Origin: Pseudomonas sp. G34
GTDB taxonomy: Bacteria > Pseudomonadota > Gammaproteobacteria > Pseudomonadales > Pseudomonadaceae
Direction of reading: 5' to 3'
DNA length: 64,000 nt
Assembly (NCBI RefSeq): GCF_031119625.1
Contig: NZ_JAVHZV010000009.1
Span: 124,001 to 188,000 of the forward strand
Position numbers and translations under genes: made by a program. The notes below the pieces were generated by a model. It made no database searches. It worked only from the letters and a program-made list of their open reading frames with translations, and was not told the DNA's origin. Positions 38,160 through 46,311 of this stretch are shown piece by piece (the stretch's first letter is position 1; each line of letters opens with the position of its first letter).

Positions 38160-38768
38160 ATGAAAGCGACTCTGACCAAACTGGCTCTGGCAACTTCCCT
38201 GGTATTCGGCGCGGCGGCCACTGCCCACGCCGACAACAATTTCGCTGGTTTCACCTGGGGCCAGACCAGCAACAACATCCAGAAGTCCTCGGCGTTGAAC
38301 GCCAACCTGGGCAACCCGAACTTCGACAGCGTGATCAACAACGAAAGCACCTGGGGCGTGCGTGCCGGTCAGCAGAACGACGTCGGCCGCTACTACGCCA
38401 CCTATGAATACATCTCCGGCAGCAACGATGGCCTCAAGCTGCGCCAGCAGAACTTGCTCGGCAGCTACGACGCCTTCCTGCCGCTGAACGAGAACGGCAC
38501 CAAGCTGTTCGGTGGTGGCACGCTGGGCCTGGTCAAGCTGGAGCAGAACAGCCCGGGTGTCTCGCGTGACACCAATGTCGGGTATGCTGCCGGCTTGCAG
38601 GCGGGCTTGCTGCAGGAAGTCAACGAGAACGCCTCCATCGAAGGCGGCTACCGTTACCTGCGCACCAATGCCAGCACCGAATTCGCCCCGCAGGGCGAAG
38701 GCAAGGTCGGCTCCCTGGATCTGCATAGCAGCGGGCAGTGGTATCTGGGTGCCAACTACAAGTTCTAA
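38160..38768 (+). CDS. oprH: Outer membrane protein OprH
   Basis: A 202-residue outer-membrane beta-barrel with a signal peptide (MKATLTKLALATSLVFGAAA). It matches the P. aeruginosa OprH from memory: NFAGFTWGQTSNNIQKS, RAGQQNDVGRYYATYEYISG, GYRYLRTNASTEF, and the C-terminal YLGANYKF with its terminal Phe. OprH is made at low magnesium and binds lipopolysaccharide at sites otherwise filled by divalent cations. It is first in the phoPQ locus, with GAGAGG seven bases before the ATG. Confidence 0.95.
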   Translation: MKATLTKLALATSLVFGAAATAHADNNFAGFTWGQTSNNIQKSSALNANLGNPNFDSVINNESTWGVRAGQQNDVGRYYATYEYISGSNDGLKLRQQNLLGSYDAFLPLNENGTKLFGGGTLGLVKLEQNSPGVSRDTNVGYAAGLQAGLLQEVNENASIEGGYRYLRTNASTEFAPQGEGKVGSLDLHSSGQWYLGANYKF

Positions 38769-38792
38769 CTCACCATAATCAGCTGCGCGTCG

Positions 38793-38947
38793 GCCCTGCG
38801 GCGTTAAAAGTAGGCTCGGAAAGCCGCTTGCGGCTAACGCACTTCAGTGCGGCTCCGGAGGAGCGAGCGAAGCGAGTAGTGCTCATGTACAACAGTACAG
38901 TCGCCCGCGACTCCGACCGCTCCTTGCCTACTTTTGCCTTGCAGGGC
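38793..38947. repeat. Palindromic repeat element between oprH and phoP
   Basis: An element of about 155 bp bounded by inverted arms: GCCCTGC at 38793-38799 plus AAAAGTAGGC at 38806-38815, against GCCTACTTTT at 38926-38935 plus GCAGGGC at 38941-38947. Inside are smaller hairpins including CCGCTTGCGG, CGCACTTCAGTGCG and TGTACAACAGTACA. Such sequences recur in Pseudomonas intergenic DNA as I remember it, but copies cannot be counted here. It separates oprH from phoP, which are normally one operon. Confidence 0.65.
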
Positions 38948-39018
38948 TCTAGCTCGCAAGATTATTAAATCAATGGTTTGAGTTTCTTGCCGTTTCATAA
39001 CGAAGAGGGCATGCAACG

Positions 39019-39696
39019 ATGAAATTGCTGGTCGTGGAAGATGAGGCGCTGCTGCGTCACCATCTGTATACCCGACTCGGCGAACAGGGCCACGTGGTGG
39101 ACGCGGTCGCCAACGCCGAAGAGGCGCTGTATCGCGTCGATGAATATCACCATGACCTGGCAGTGATCGATCTCGGTCTGCCAGGTATCAGCGGGCTGGA
39201 TCTGATCCGTCAGCTGCGCAGCCGCGACAAGACCTTCCCCATATTGATTCTCACCGCCCGCGGCAACTGGCAGGACAAGGTCGAAGGCCTGGCCTCCGGC
39301 GCTGACGACTATGTCGTCAAACCCTTCCAGTTCGAAGAGCTGGAAGCCCGTCTCAACGCCCTGTTGCGCCGCTCCTCCGGTTTTATCCAGTCGACCATCG
39401 AAGCGGGCCCCTTGCTGCTCGACATGAACCGCAAGCAGGCTCTCATCGATGGCGCGAGCATGGGCCTGACCGCCTACGAGTACCGCATCCTCGAGTACCT
39501 GATGCGCCACCATCAGCAGGTGGTGCCCAAGGAGCGTCTGATCGAGCAGCTGTACCCCGATGACGAGGAGCGCGATCCCAACGTGATCGAAGTGCTGGTC
39601 GGTCGCCTGCGTCGCAAACTGGAAAGCTGTAACGGCTTCAAGCCGATCGAAACGGTACGCGGCCAGGGCTATCTGTTCACCGAGCGCTGCCGGTGA
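39019..39696 (+). CDS. phoP: Response regulator PhoP
   Basis: A 225-residue OmpR-family response regulator. The receiver domain starts KLLVVEDEALLRHHLYTRLG, with the phosphorylated Asp in AVIDLGLPG (about residue 51). The winged helix DNA-binding domain carries LTAYEYRILEYLMRHHQQVV and VLVGRLRRKLE. With PhoQ it responds to low magnesium and some cationic peptides, controlling oprH and lipid A modification. The stop overlaps the phoQ start as GTGA. Identity rests on near-perfect recall of the P. aeruginosa protein and the gene order. Confidence 0.95.
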   Translation: MKLLVVEDEALLRHHLYTRLGEQGHVVDAVANAEEALYRVDEYHHDLAVIDLGLPGISGLDLIRQLRSRDKTFPILILTARGNWQDKVEGLASGADDYVVKPFQFEELEARLNALLRRSSGFIQSTIEAGPLLLDMNRKQALIDGASMGLTAYEYRILEYLMRHHQQVVPKERLIEQLYPDDEERDPNVIEVLVGRLRRKLESCNGFKPIETVRGQGYLFTERCR

Positions 39697-41063
39697 TTGC
39701 AGCCCTGCGGCAATTGAAACGGCGCTGGGTTTCGTCCCTGCGTCTGCGCCTGATGTTCGGCTACACGGTTATCGCCGTGTTGTTCATGCTGGCGCTGTTG
39801 CCGGCCTTGCGCGGCGCATTTCTGATCGCCCTGGAAAAATCCGTCGAGAAGCGCCTGGCCGCCGATACCGGTGCGCTGATCTCTGCCGCCCGTACCGACG
39901 ATGGCAAGCTGCGCATGCCCAGCAAGTTGCCCGATGAGGAGTTCGACCTGCCCGATGCCCAACTGCTGGGCTTCATCTATGACCGCGACGGCCAGCTGGT
40001 GTGGCAATCGCCGTCGACCCGGGATATGTCCGTGTCCTACCTGCCGCGCTATGATGGGCGCGGCGACGAGCTGCTGCGCACCACCGACCGCCAGGGCCGC
40101 GAATTCTACATCTATGACGTGGAGATCAAGCTGCTGCGTGGCCAGGACGCGGCGTTCAGCATCGTCACCATGCAGCCGGCCAGCGAAACCCAGGCCCTGT
40201 ACGACGATTTCATGAAGCAGCTGTATCTCTGGCTCGGCTGCGCGCTGGTGCTGCTGTTGGGGCTGTTGTGGTTCGGGCTGACCTGGGGCTTTCGCAGCCT
40301 GCGCGGTTTGCGCGAGGAACTGGACGACGTGGAGAGCGGTGCCCGTGAGCGGCTGAGCGACGAGCACCCGCGCGAGTTGCTGCGCCTTACCGGCTCGCTG
40401 AACCGCCTGCTCGACAGCGAACGTCAGCAGCGCGAACGTTACCGGCATTCCCTGGATGACCTGGCGCATAGCCTGAAGACACCGCTGTCGGTGCTGCAGG
40501 GCGCCACCGAAGTGATTGCCGCCAAGCCGGAAAACCGCGAGCAGGTGCACATCCTGCAGGCGCAGATCGAGCGCATGAGCCAGCAGATCGGCTATCAGCT
40601 GCAGCGCGCCAGCTTGCGCAAAAGCGGCCTGGTCCGTCACCGGGTGCCGCTGGCGAAGGTGGTGGACAACCTCTGCGAGGCGCTCGACAAGGTGTATCGC
40701 GACAAGCAGGTCGATGTTCAGCGGCAGTTCGACGCCTGGCTGGAAATCCCCATGGAGCGCGCCTCGCTCCTCGAATTGCTCGGCAATCTGCTGGAGAACG
40801 CCTACCGCCTGTGCCTGGGCCAGGTGCGGATCAGCGCCACCATCGCCGATGGCGCCTGCCATCTCTGCGTCGAAGACGACGGCCCGGGCGTGCCGGTGGA
40901 TCAGCGCGAACGCATTCTTCGTCGTGGCGAGCGTCTCGATGCCCAGCATCCGGGCCAGGGGATCGGCACTGCCGTGGTCAAGGACATCATCGAGAGCTAC
41001 GACGGCGAGCTGTTTCTCGAAGACTCCGAGCTGGGTGGGGCGGCGTTCCACGTGCGGATCTGA
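39693..41063 (+). CDS. phoQ: Sensor histidine kinase PhoQ
   Basis: A 456-residue membrane kinase: a first helix (LMFGYTVIAVLFMLALLPAL), a periplasmic sensor region (about 45-170), a second helix (WLGCALVLLLGLLWFGLTWG), HAMP, then the kinase core. The phosphorylated His is in DDLAHSLKTPLSVL, the N-box in LELLGNLLENAYRL, and the ATP lid in EDDGPGVP. It starts at GTG 39693 overlapping the phoP stop, so it is translated in tight coupling. The periplasmic region is acidic in part, consistent with cation sensing. Confidence 0.94.
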   Translation: MIAALRQLKRRWVSSLRLRLMFGYTVIAVLFMLALLPALRGAFLIALEKSVEKRLAADTGALISAARTDDGKLRMPSKLPDEEFDLPDAQLLGFIYDRDGQLVWQSPSTRDMSVSYLPRYDGRGDELLRTTDRQGREFYIYDVEIKLLRGQDAAFSIVTMQPASETQALYDDFMKQLYLWLGCALVLLLGLLWFGLTWGFRSLRGLREELDDVESGARERLSDEHPRELLRLTGSLNRLLDSERQQRERYRHSLDDLAHSLKTPLSVLQGATEVIAAKPENREQVHILQAQIERMSQQIGYQLQRASLRKSGLVRHRVPLAKVVDNLCEALDKVYRDKQVDVQRQFDAWLEIPMERASLLELLGNLLENAYRLCLGQVRISATIADGACHLCVEDDGPGVPVDQRERILRRGERLDAQHPGQGIGTAVVKDIIESYDGELFLEDSELGGAAFHVRI

Positions 41064-41083
41064 GCGGCGCATCGGCGATCTTG

Positions 41084-41131
41084 GTGGGATTCCGCCACGC
41101 GCTTGGTGGGCCCCGTGCGGAAAACCGCCAT
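41084..41131. promoter_or_regulatory. Putative DctD enhancer sites upstream of dctA
   Basis: Two related partial palindromes lie about 85-120 bp upstream of the sigma-54-type promoter: GTGGGATTCCGCCAC (41084-41098) and GTGCGGAAAACCGCCAT (41115-41131), the latter with a perfect GCGG-AAAA-CCGC core. Position and composition suit an enhancer-binding protein such as DctD. The dctBD genes are not in the window. Confidence 0.45.
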
Positions 41132-41204
41132 TGGCCTGCAAAGGCAGCCGGTTTTCATCCTTAAAAACACCTTGAATCAAAGGTTTATCCTCTTTTTCTT
41201 TGTA

Positions 41205-41220
41205 TGGCATGACGCTTGCT
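41205..41220 (+). promoter_or_regulatory. Sigma-54-type promoter of dctA
   Basis: TGGCAT-N5-TTGCT fits the -24/-12 consensus TGGCAC-N5-TTGCA with exact spacing. It lies about 130 bp before the dctA start. DctA transporters in many proteobacteria are driven by RpoN with the DctBD two-component system. Confidence 0.65.
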
Positions 41221-41348
41221 CTTTCAGTCGCAAGCTCGCTTGACGCGCGCCGATAACAAATCCCTCCAGGTCAGGAGGGTTTGCGCCTAAACAAGAAAAG
41301 TGGTGCGGACGTTGCTGGATGTCATTGCCGCGCCCAAGAGGATTCACC

Positions 41349-42677
41349 ATGACTGCCACAACGAATGACGTTGTCCGTCAACCGTTCTACAAGATGCTCT
41401 ATGTCCAGGTGCTGGCTGCCATCACCCTCGGCATCATTCTCGGTCACTTCTATCCCGAAACCGGCGTTGCCCTCAAACCGCTTGGCGATGGTTTCGTCAA
41501 GCTGATCAAGATGGTCATCGCGCCCATCATCTTTTGCACCGTAGTCAGCGGCATCGCCGGCATGCAGGACATGAAGGCCGTCGGCAAGACCGGCGGCTAC
41601 GCGCTCATGTACTTCGAGATCGTTTCCACCATCGCCCTGATCATCGGCCTGGTGGTCGTCAACGTGGTGCAGCCGGGCGTTGGCATGCACGTCGATCCGA
41701 GCACCCTGGATGCCAGCAAGATCGCTGCCTATGCCCAGGCGGGCGAGGCGCAGACCACCATCGGCTTCCTGCTCAACGTGATTCCGTCCACCGTGGTCGG
41801 TGCCTTTGCCAACGGCGACATCCTGCAGGTGCTGTTCTTCTCGGTGATCTTCGCCTTCGCCCTGCAGCGCATGGGTGAGTTCGGTCGCCCGGTGCTCGAG
41901 TTCATCGATCGCATCGCTCACGTCATGTTCGGCATCATCAACATGATCATGAAGCTCGCGCCCATCGGTGCCTTCGGTGCCATGGCCTTCACCATCGGTC
42001 AGTACGGTGTCGGTTCGCTGGTCCAGCTGGGCCAGCTGATGCTGTGCTTCTACATCACCTGCTTCTTCTTCGTGCTCGTCGTGCTCGGCGGCATCTGCCG
42101 TGCCCACGGCTTCAGCGTGCTGCGCCTGATCCGCTATATCCGTGAAGAGCTGATGATCGTGCTGGGTACCTCGTCGTCGGAGTCGGCGCTGCCGCGCATG
42201 CTGACCAAGATGGAGAAACTCGGTGCCAACAAGTCGGTCGTCGGCCTGGTGATTCCCACCGGCTACTCCTTCAACCTCGACGGCACCTCGATCTACCTGA
42301 CCATGGCCGCGGTGTTCATCGCCCAGGCCACCGATACGCCGATGGACATCACCCACCAGATCACCCTGTTGCTGGTGCTGCTGGTGGCCTCCAAAGGTGC
42401 TGCTGGGGTGACCGGTAGTGGCTTCATCGTGCTGGCCGCCACCCTGTCCGCCGTTGGCCACCTGCCGGTTGCCGGCCTGGCGCTGATCCTGGGTATCGAC
42501 CGCTTCATGTCCGAAGCCCGCGCCCTGACCAACCTGGTGGGTAACGGCGTGGCCACCATTGTGGTCGCCAAGTGGTGCAAGGAGCTGGACGAAGACACCC
42601 TGCAGCGCGAGCTGGCTTCCGGCGGTCGTCCGGAGGTGCTGGCCGTGCCTGCCGATAGCGCTGGCAAGGTTTCCTGA
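41349..42677 (+). CDS. dctA: C4-dicarboxylate/proton symporter DctA
   Basis: A 442-residue inner-membrane transporter of the dicarboxylate/amino acid:cation symporter family. It imports succinate, fumarate and malate. Family motifs are [20 protein letters not shown] (the serine-rich hairpin), [20 protein letters not shown] and the late [20 protein letters not shown]. The ATG at 41349 follows AGAGG and matches the family N-terminus; the frame opens ten codons earlier. Two hairpins ending in a T run follow. It is likely under RpoN control. Confidence 0.94.
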   Translation: MTATTNDVVRQPFYKMLYVQVLAAITLGIILGHFYPETGVALKPLGDGFVKLIKMVIAPIIFCTVVSGIAGMQDMKAVGKTGGYALMYFEIVSTIALIIGLVVVNVVQPGVGMHVDPSTLDASKIAAYAQAGEAQTTIGFLLNVIPSTVVGAFANGDILQVLFFSVIFAFALQRMGEFGRPVLEFIDRIAHVMFGIINMIMKLAPIGAFGAMAFTIGQYGVGSLVQLGQLMLCFYITCFFFVLVVLGGICRAHGFSVLRLIRYIREELMIVLGTSSSESALPRMLTKMEKLGANKSVVGLVIPTGYSFNLDGTSIYLTMAAVFIAQATDTPMDITHQITLLLVLLVASKGAAGVTGSGFIVLAATLSAVGHLPVAGLALILGIDRFMSEARALTNLVGNGVATIVVAKWCKELDEDTLQRELASGGRPEVLAVPADSAGKVS

Positions 42678-42690
42678 TACCGATGTCGTC

Positions 42691-42742
42691 GACCTTCCCG
42701 CTCAGGGAAGGTCATCTGCCCGCCCTCGTGGCGGGCTTTTTT
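42691..42742 (+). terminator. Double hairpin terminator of dctA
   Basis: A GACCTTCCC/GGGAAGGTC stem (42691-42713) is followed by GCCCGCC/GGCGGGC (42718-42736) and six T residues. The second hairpin is a standard rho-independent terminator. Confidence 0.85.
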
Positions 42743-42773
42743 ATGGGCGATTGAACTGCAGCAAGGCTGGCAC

Positions 42774-42801
42774 TTGGCCGTTAGGTAACCTGTGCTATTG
42801 A
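42774..42801 (+). promoter_or_regulatory. Possible promoter of the small exported peptide gene
   Basis: TTGGCC (-35) and an extended -10, TGCTATTGA, are spaced by 16 nt, about 110 bp before the start codon. Weak match, called because a strong terminator separates this gene from dctA. Confidence 0.3.
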
Positions 42802-42909
42802 GCCAGGCTGCGTTCGGTATGAGGATTTTCCTGCAGTCAGCGTTTCGCGAGGCCGATGGTGTTTTGCTGCGTAGCGCTGCTCATTACTCCAACGAACGGT
42901 GAGGTTTCC

Positions 42910-43095
42910 ATGAAATACGGCATGAAGAAAACCCGCTCACGCAGCGTGAAGCTGGCCGCAGTTCTGCTCGCGGGTATCGCATTCAGCGGCACCGCCAGTG
43001 CCTGGACGTTCGAGCATGGCTGGAGCTGCCAGAACAAGTGGTACCAGATGGGCCTGATCGAGCTTATCGCCTGCGGTGGCGGTGGCGAGGGCTGA
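42910..43095 (+). CDS. Very small exported two-cysteine peptide
   Basis: A 61-residue protein with a clear signal peptide: basic start (MKYGMKKTRSRSVK), hydrophobic core (LAAVLLAGIAFSG) and cleavage at TASA. The predicted mature peptide is only 30 residues, holds two Cys sixteen residues apart, is rich in Trp and Tyr, and ends in a glycine run (ACGGGGEG). GAGG lies six bases before the ATG, and a terminator follows. I do not recognise a family. Secreted, periplasmic or membrane-active roles are all open; no immunity or export gene adjoins it. Confidence 0.65.
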   Translation: MKYGMKKTRSRSVKLAAVLLAGIAFSGTASAWTFEHGWSCQNKWYQMGLIELIACGGGGEG

Positions 43096-43145
43096 ACCGC
43101 ACACGATCGGCCCGCGATGTTCCGGCTGCCGAGGTTTCCCCAGTG

Positions 43146-43168
43146 GCCCGCCCGCGAGCGGGCTTTTT
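43146..43168 (+). terminator. Terminator after the small exported peptide gene
   Basis: A GCCCGC/GCGGGC stem around a 6-nt loop is followed by TTTTT, 50 bp after the stop codon. Confidence 0.8.
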
Positions 43169-43270
43169 CATGCCGTACAGGAATCAGCCATATGGTTGGC
43201 GAACGCGCTGTCAGCCGCAAGGCTCGAGATGCGGATGGTTTCGGGCGAGATGGGGAGGGGCCAAAACGAA

Positions 43271-43296
43271 AAAACCGGCCACGAGGGCCGGTTTTT
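43271..43296. terminator. Terminator downstream of tRNA-Pro
   Basis: A perfect AAAACCGGCC/GGCCGGTTTT stem is flanked by T runs on both strands and lies 9 nt past the tRNA 3' end. Confidence 0.85.
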
Positions 43297-43304
43297 CTGG
43301 GATT

Positions 43305-43381
43305 TGGTCGGAGAGACAGGATTCGAACCTGCGACCTTCTCGTCCCGAACGAGACGCGCTACCAAGCTGCGCTACACTCCG
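43305..43381 (-). tRNA. tRNA-Pro (anticodon CGG)
   Basis: A 77-nt cloverleaf including an encoded CCA end. The acceptor arm CGGAGTG pairs with CTCTCCG (one T-T mismatch), the D arm is AGCGCAGCTTGGTAGCGC and the T arm has GGTTCGAATCC. The anticodon CGG occupies 43345-43347 within CTCGTTCGGGACGAG. It reads the CCG codon for proline. No integrated element is seen at its 3' end. Confidence 0.97.
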
Positions 43382-43485
43382 AATTCGCCAAATTCTACTC
43401 AAAAACTTTTGCAACACAAGGGGTTAGCAAAAATTTTTAATCGGGGCGCCGCGCTTGGCGTGCGCCCCCCAGAACAGCGGGGCGC

Positions 43486-43707
43486 TTACAGCTCCTTGAC
43501 GGTACGAACCTGATCCTTGTTGACCTTGGTGCGCTTGCCGTCCAGCTGCTCGAACTCGTAGAAGCCGGTGTCATCGTCAAAGTCAGGACGATCTACAGTC
43601 TGGATTTCACGGCCATCGTTGAGGGTGATCACCGATGGCGTGGAGCAGCCAGCCAGGGTAACCAGGCCGAGGGCGAGTAGAAACGCAGCGGTAGTCCGTT
43701 GCTTCAT
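43486..43707 (-). CDS. YgdI/YgdR family small lipoprotein
   Basis: A 73-residue lipoprotein: the signal AFLLALGLVTLAGCSTPS has lipobox Cys21. The short mature domain (SVITLNDGREIQTVDRPDFD, then YEFEQLDGKRTKVNKDQVRT) is the YgdI/YgdR SH3-like fold. Members are small envelope lipoproteins of unknown role. It is monocistronic and upstream of the tRNA on the same strand. Confidence 0.88.
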   Translation of the reverse strand: MKQRTTAAFLLALGLVTLAGCSTPSVITLNDGREIQTVDRPDFDDDTGFYEFEQLDGKRTKVNKDQVRTVKEL

Positions 43708-43815
43708 GGCATGTCTCCTTAAAGTCGAAGCTGAGTGATTACCTTGGCTCAGACGGGTACACCGCGACCAAGTTCCACCCTATTTATCCACCCGGGGCGG
43801 CCTTACCGCAAGCGT

Positions 43816-44388
43816 TCAGCCGAGCAGGTCGGCTGAGTTGAGGTTGCTCAGGCGCGGATCGTCGGCCTCGCAAGGCAGCGCAGCGGGATCGTGCGCCCGT
43901 AGCCAGCGCTGGGTGCTGCGCTCGCCGGCCTGCCACGCTTGCTCCAGCGACGGCAGCAGGCGGCGAGGGATGACGGCGAACAGCGGCTCCCAGTAGCCGG
44001 CGCGTTGCGCCATCACCGGGCGATCCCCAGCCAGGGTCAGCAGGTCCTCGATCAGCACACGGTCGACCCGCGGGGCGTCGCAGGGCAGCACCAGCAGCAG
44101 CGGATGACGGGCGACCTGCAGGGCTGCGCGGATACCGGCGAGCGGGCCGGGAAAGTCGGCACTGTCGTCACCGACCAGGCGGTCGGCGTAGGCCCCATAG
44201 GCCTGCTGGTTGCGGTTGCAGGAAATGATCAGGTCGTCGGTGAGTGGCCGCACCACCTCGTGCAGCCAGGCGATCATCGGTCGCGCCCGCCAGTGCACCA
44301 GGCCCTTGTCCAGGCCGCCCATGCGTTGCCCTCGGCCACCGGCGAGGAGGACCACGGAAAGGCTTTGCGGTGGGGCTGCAATGGGCAT
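43816..44388 (-). CDS. mobA: Molybdenum cofactor guanylyltransferase MobA
   Basis: A 190-residue enzyme that joins GMP to molybdopterin, giving the guanine dinucleotide form of the molybdenum cofactor. The nucleotide-binding motif LLAGGRGQRMGGLDKGL (residues 14-30) and LVLPCDAPRV (the metal-binding Asp) identify it. The frame is open much further upstream, into moaB, but the ATG at 44388 gives the family's length. It is divergent from moaB-moeA by 69 bp. Confidence 0.92.
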   Translation of the reverse strand: MPIAAPPQSLSVVLLAGGRGQRMGGLDKGLVHWRARPMIAWLHEVVRPLTDDLIISCNRNQQAYGAYADRLVGDDSADFPGPLAGIRAALQVARHPLLLVLPCDAPRVDRVLIEDLLTLAGDRPVMAQRAGYWEPLFAVIPRRLLPSLEQAWQAGERSTQRWLRAHDPAALPCEADDPRLSNLNSADLLG

Positions 44389-44457
44389 GGCAAGGGGCTC
44401 CGAGGGTGGCGCTGTGGTATAACACCGGCCATTGTTGACGACAACTGGAAGCCTGCC

Positions 44458-44997
44458 ATGAGCCACAAGGCCGATGCGCCATTCGTGCCCCTGAATATCG
44501 CCGTACTGACGGTCAGCGATACCCGTACGCTGGAAACCGATACCTCCGGGCAACTCTTCGTCGATCGCCTGAAAGCCGCAGGCCATAACCTCGCCGAGCG
44601 GGTGCTGCTCAAGGACGACCTGTACAGGATCCGCGCCCAGGTCGCCACCTGGATCGCCGAGGACGTGGTGCAGGTGGTGTTGATCACCGGCGGTACCGGC
44701 TTCACCGGCCGTGACAGCACCCCGGAAGCGGTGGCCTGCCTGCTCGACAAGCAGGTCGACGGCTTCGGCGAGCTGTTCCGGCAGATCTCCACCGCCGATA
44801 TCGGCACCTCGACCATTCAGTCCCGGGCGCTGGCCGGCCTGGCCAACGGCACCCTGGTGTGCTGCCTGCCGGGCTCGACCAATGCCTGCCGCACCGGCTG
44901 GGACGGCATCCTCGCCGAACAGCTCGACGCGCGCCACCGTCCCTGCAACTTCGTGCCGCACCTGAAACGCGCGGCGCCCTGCGAGAGCCGCGGATGA
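44458..44997 (+). CDS. moaB: Molybdenum cofactor biosynthesis protein B
   Basis: A 179-residue MoaB/Mog-type protein that adenylylates molybdopterin before metal insertion, although the exact split of work between MoaB and MogA varies. The substrate-binding motif is ITGGTGFTGRDSTPEAV at residues 76-92. The start was placed at the ATG at 44458; a TATAAC-like -10 sits about 35 bp upstream. Its stop overlaps the moeA start (ATGA), so moaB and moeA form a coupled operon. Confidence 0.92.
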   Translation: MSHKADAPFVPLNIAVLTVSDTRTLETDTSGQLFVDRLKAAGHNLAERVLLKDDLYRIRAQVATWIAEDVVQVVLITGGTGFTGRDSTPEAVACLLDKQVDGFGELFRQISTADIGTSTIQSRALAGLANGTLVCCLPGSTNACRTGWDGILAEQLDARHRPCNFVPHLKRAAPCESRG

Positions 44998-46205
44998 GCG
45001 AGCAGCATGCGCCGCTGATGCCGGTGGAGCAGGCACTGGCTCGGCTGCTGGAGCTGGCCGAGGCCACGCCGATCACCGAGCAGGAGATGGTCGACCTGGC
45101 CGCAGCCGATGGCCGGGTGCTGGCCGAGCCGATGGTCGCCGGCCTTGACCTGCCGCCCTGGCCGAACAGCGCCATGGACGGCTACGCGCTGCGCCTGGCC
45201 GACTGGCAGGGCGAGGCGCTGCCGGTCAGCCAGCGCATCCTCGCCGGCATGGCGCCCGACCCGCTGCAGCCCGGCACCTGCGCGCGCATCTTCACCGGTG
45301 CCCCGGTTCCGCAAGGCGCCGATACGGTCGAGATGCAGGAGAACGTCAGTGTCGGCGACGACGGCCGCGTGCATTTCAAGCAGGCGCTGCAGCTGGCGCA
45401 GAACATTCGTCCCCAGGGCCAGGAAAACCGCAAGGGCGAGACCCTGCTGGCTGCCGGTACGCGCCTGGGCCCAATCGAACTGGGGCTGGCGGCATCCATT
45501 GGCCTCGCCAGGCTGCCGGTGCGGCGTCGGCCGCGGGTGGCGGTGCTGTCCACCGGCGACGAGCTGGTCGAACCTGGTCACGGCCTGGGCCCGGGGCAGA
45601 TCTACAACAGCAACCGCTATCTGCTGGTCGCCTGGCTGCAGCGCCTGGGCTGCGAGGTCATCGACGCCGGCATCCTGCCCGATGATCTCGAGCGCACGCG
45701 CCAGGCCCTCGGAGAACTGGATGATGTCGACCTGATCCTGTCCACTGGCGGGGTGTCGGTGGGCGAGGCGGATTTTCTCGGCATCGCCCTGCGTGAGGCC
45801 GGCGAGCTGGCGCTGTGGAAGCTCGCCATCAAGCCGGGCAAGCCGCTGACCGTCGGCGAGTTCCGCGCTCGCCCGGTCATCGGCTTGCCAGGTAATCCGG
45901 CCTCGACGCTGGTGACCTTCGGCCTGCTGGCGCGCCCCTATCTGCTGCGCCGCCTGGGTGTGCACAAGGTCGAGCCCCTGGGCTTCCCGGTGCCGGCGGG
46001 TTTTACCTGGGGCAAACCGGGCAAGCGCCGCGAGTTCCTGCGCGCGCGCCTCGAGAACGGCCGCGTGGTGCCATACTCGAACCAGAGCTCCGGCGTGCTG
46101 CGCAGCGCTGCCTGGGCCGAGGGGCTGGCACAGGTGCTGGAAGGCACCACCCTCGCCGAGGGCGACCTGGTGCAGTTCATTCCGATGAGCGAACTGCTCG
46201 GCTGA
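44994..46205 (+). CDS. moeA: Molybdopterin molybdenumtransferase MoeA
   Basis: A 403-residue enzyme that inserts molybdate into adenylylated molybdopterin. Motifs in order: PPWPNSAMDGYALR near residue 55, FTGAPVPQGADTVEMQE near 100, AVLSTGDELVEPG near 182, STGGVSVGEADF and GLPGNPASTLVTF near 300. The ATG at 44994 overlaps the moaB stop. With mobA it makes this a molybdenum-cofactor cluster, supplying enzymes such as nitrate reductase or formate dehydrogenase elsewhere. Confidence 0.94.
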   Translation: MSEQHAPLMPVEQALARLLELAEATPITEQEMVDLAAADGRVLAEPMVAGLDLPPWPNSAMDGYALRLADWQGEALPVSQRILAGMAPDPLQPGTCARIFTGAPVPQGADTVEMQENVSVGDDGRVHFKQALQLAQNIRPQGQENRKGETLLAAGTRLGPIELGLAASIGLARLPVRRRPRVAVLSTGDELVEPGHGLGPGQIYNSNRYLLVAWLQRLGCEVIDAGILPDDLERTRQALGELDDVDLILSTGGVSVGEADFLGIALREAGELALWKLAIKPGKPLTVGEFRARPVIGLPGNPASTLVTFGLLARPYLLRRLGVHKVEPLGFPVPAGFTWGKPGKRREFLRARLENGRVVPYSNQSSGVLRSAAWAEGLAQVLEGTTLAEGDLVQFIPMSELLG

Positions 46206-46311
46206 AGCGTAGGGGCGGCAGGCTGCGAACCAATGACGGCGAGCGTGATTATTTCGCTCGCGTGTTGTCTGGATAAGCAGCCCTGTCTTCAATCCCGTTT
46301 CCGGAGCCGTT

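Noticed and set aside
43305..43381. tRNA-Pro as an attachment site for an integrated element
   Set aside because: No integrase gene and no repeat of the tRNA 3' end was seen nearby; flanking genes are core genes.
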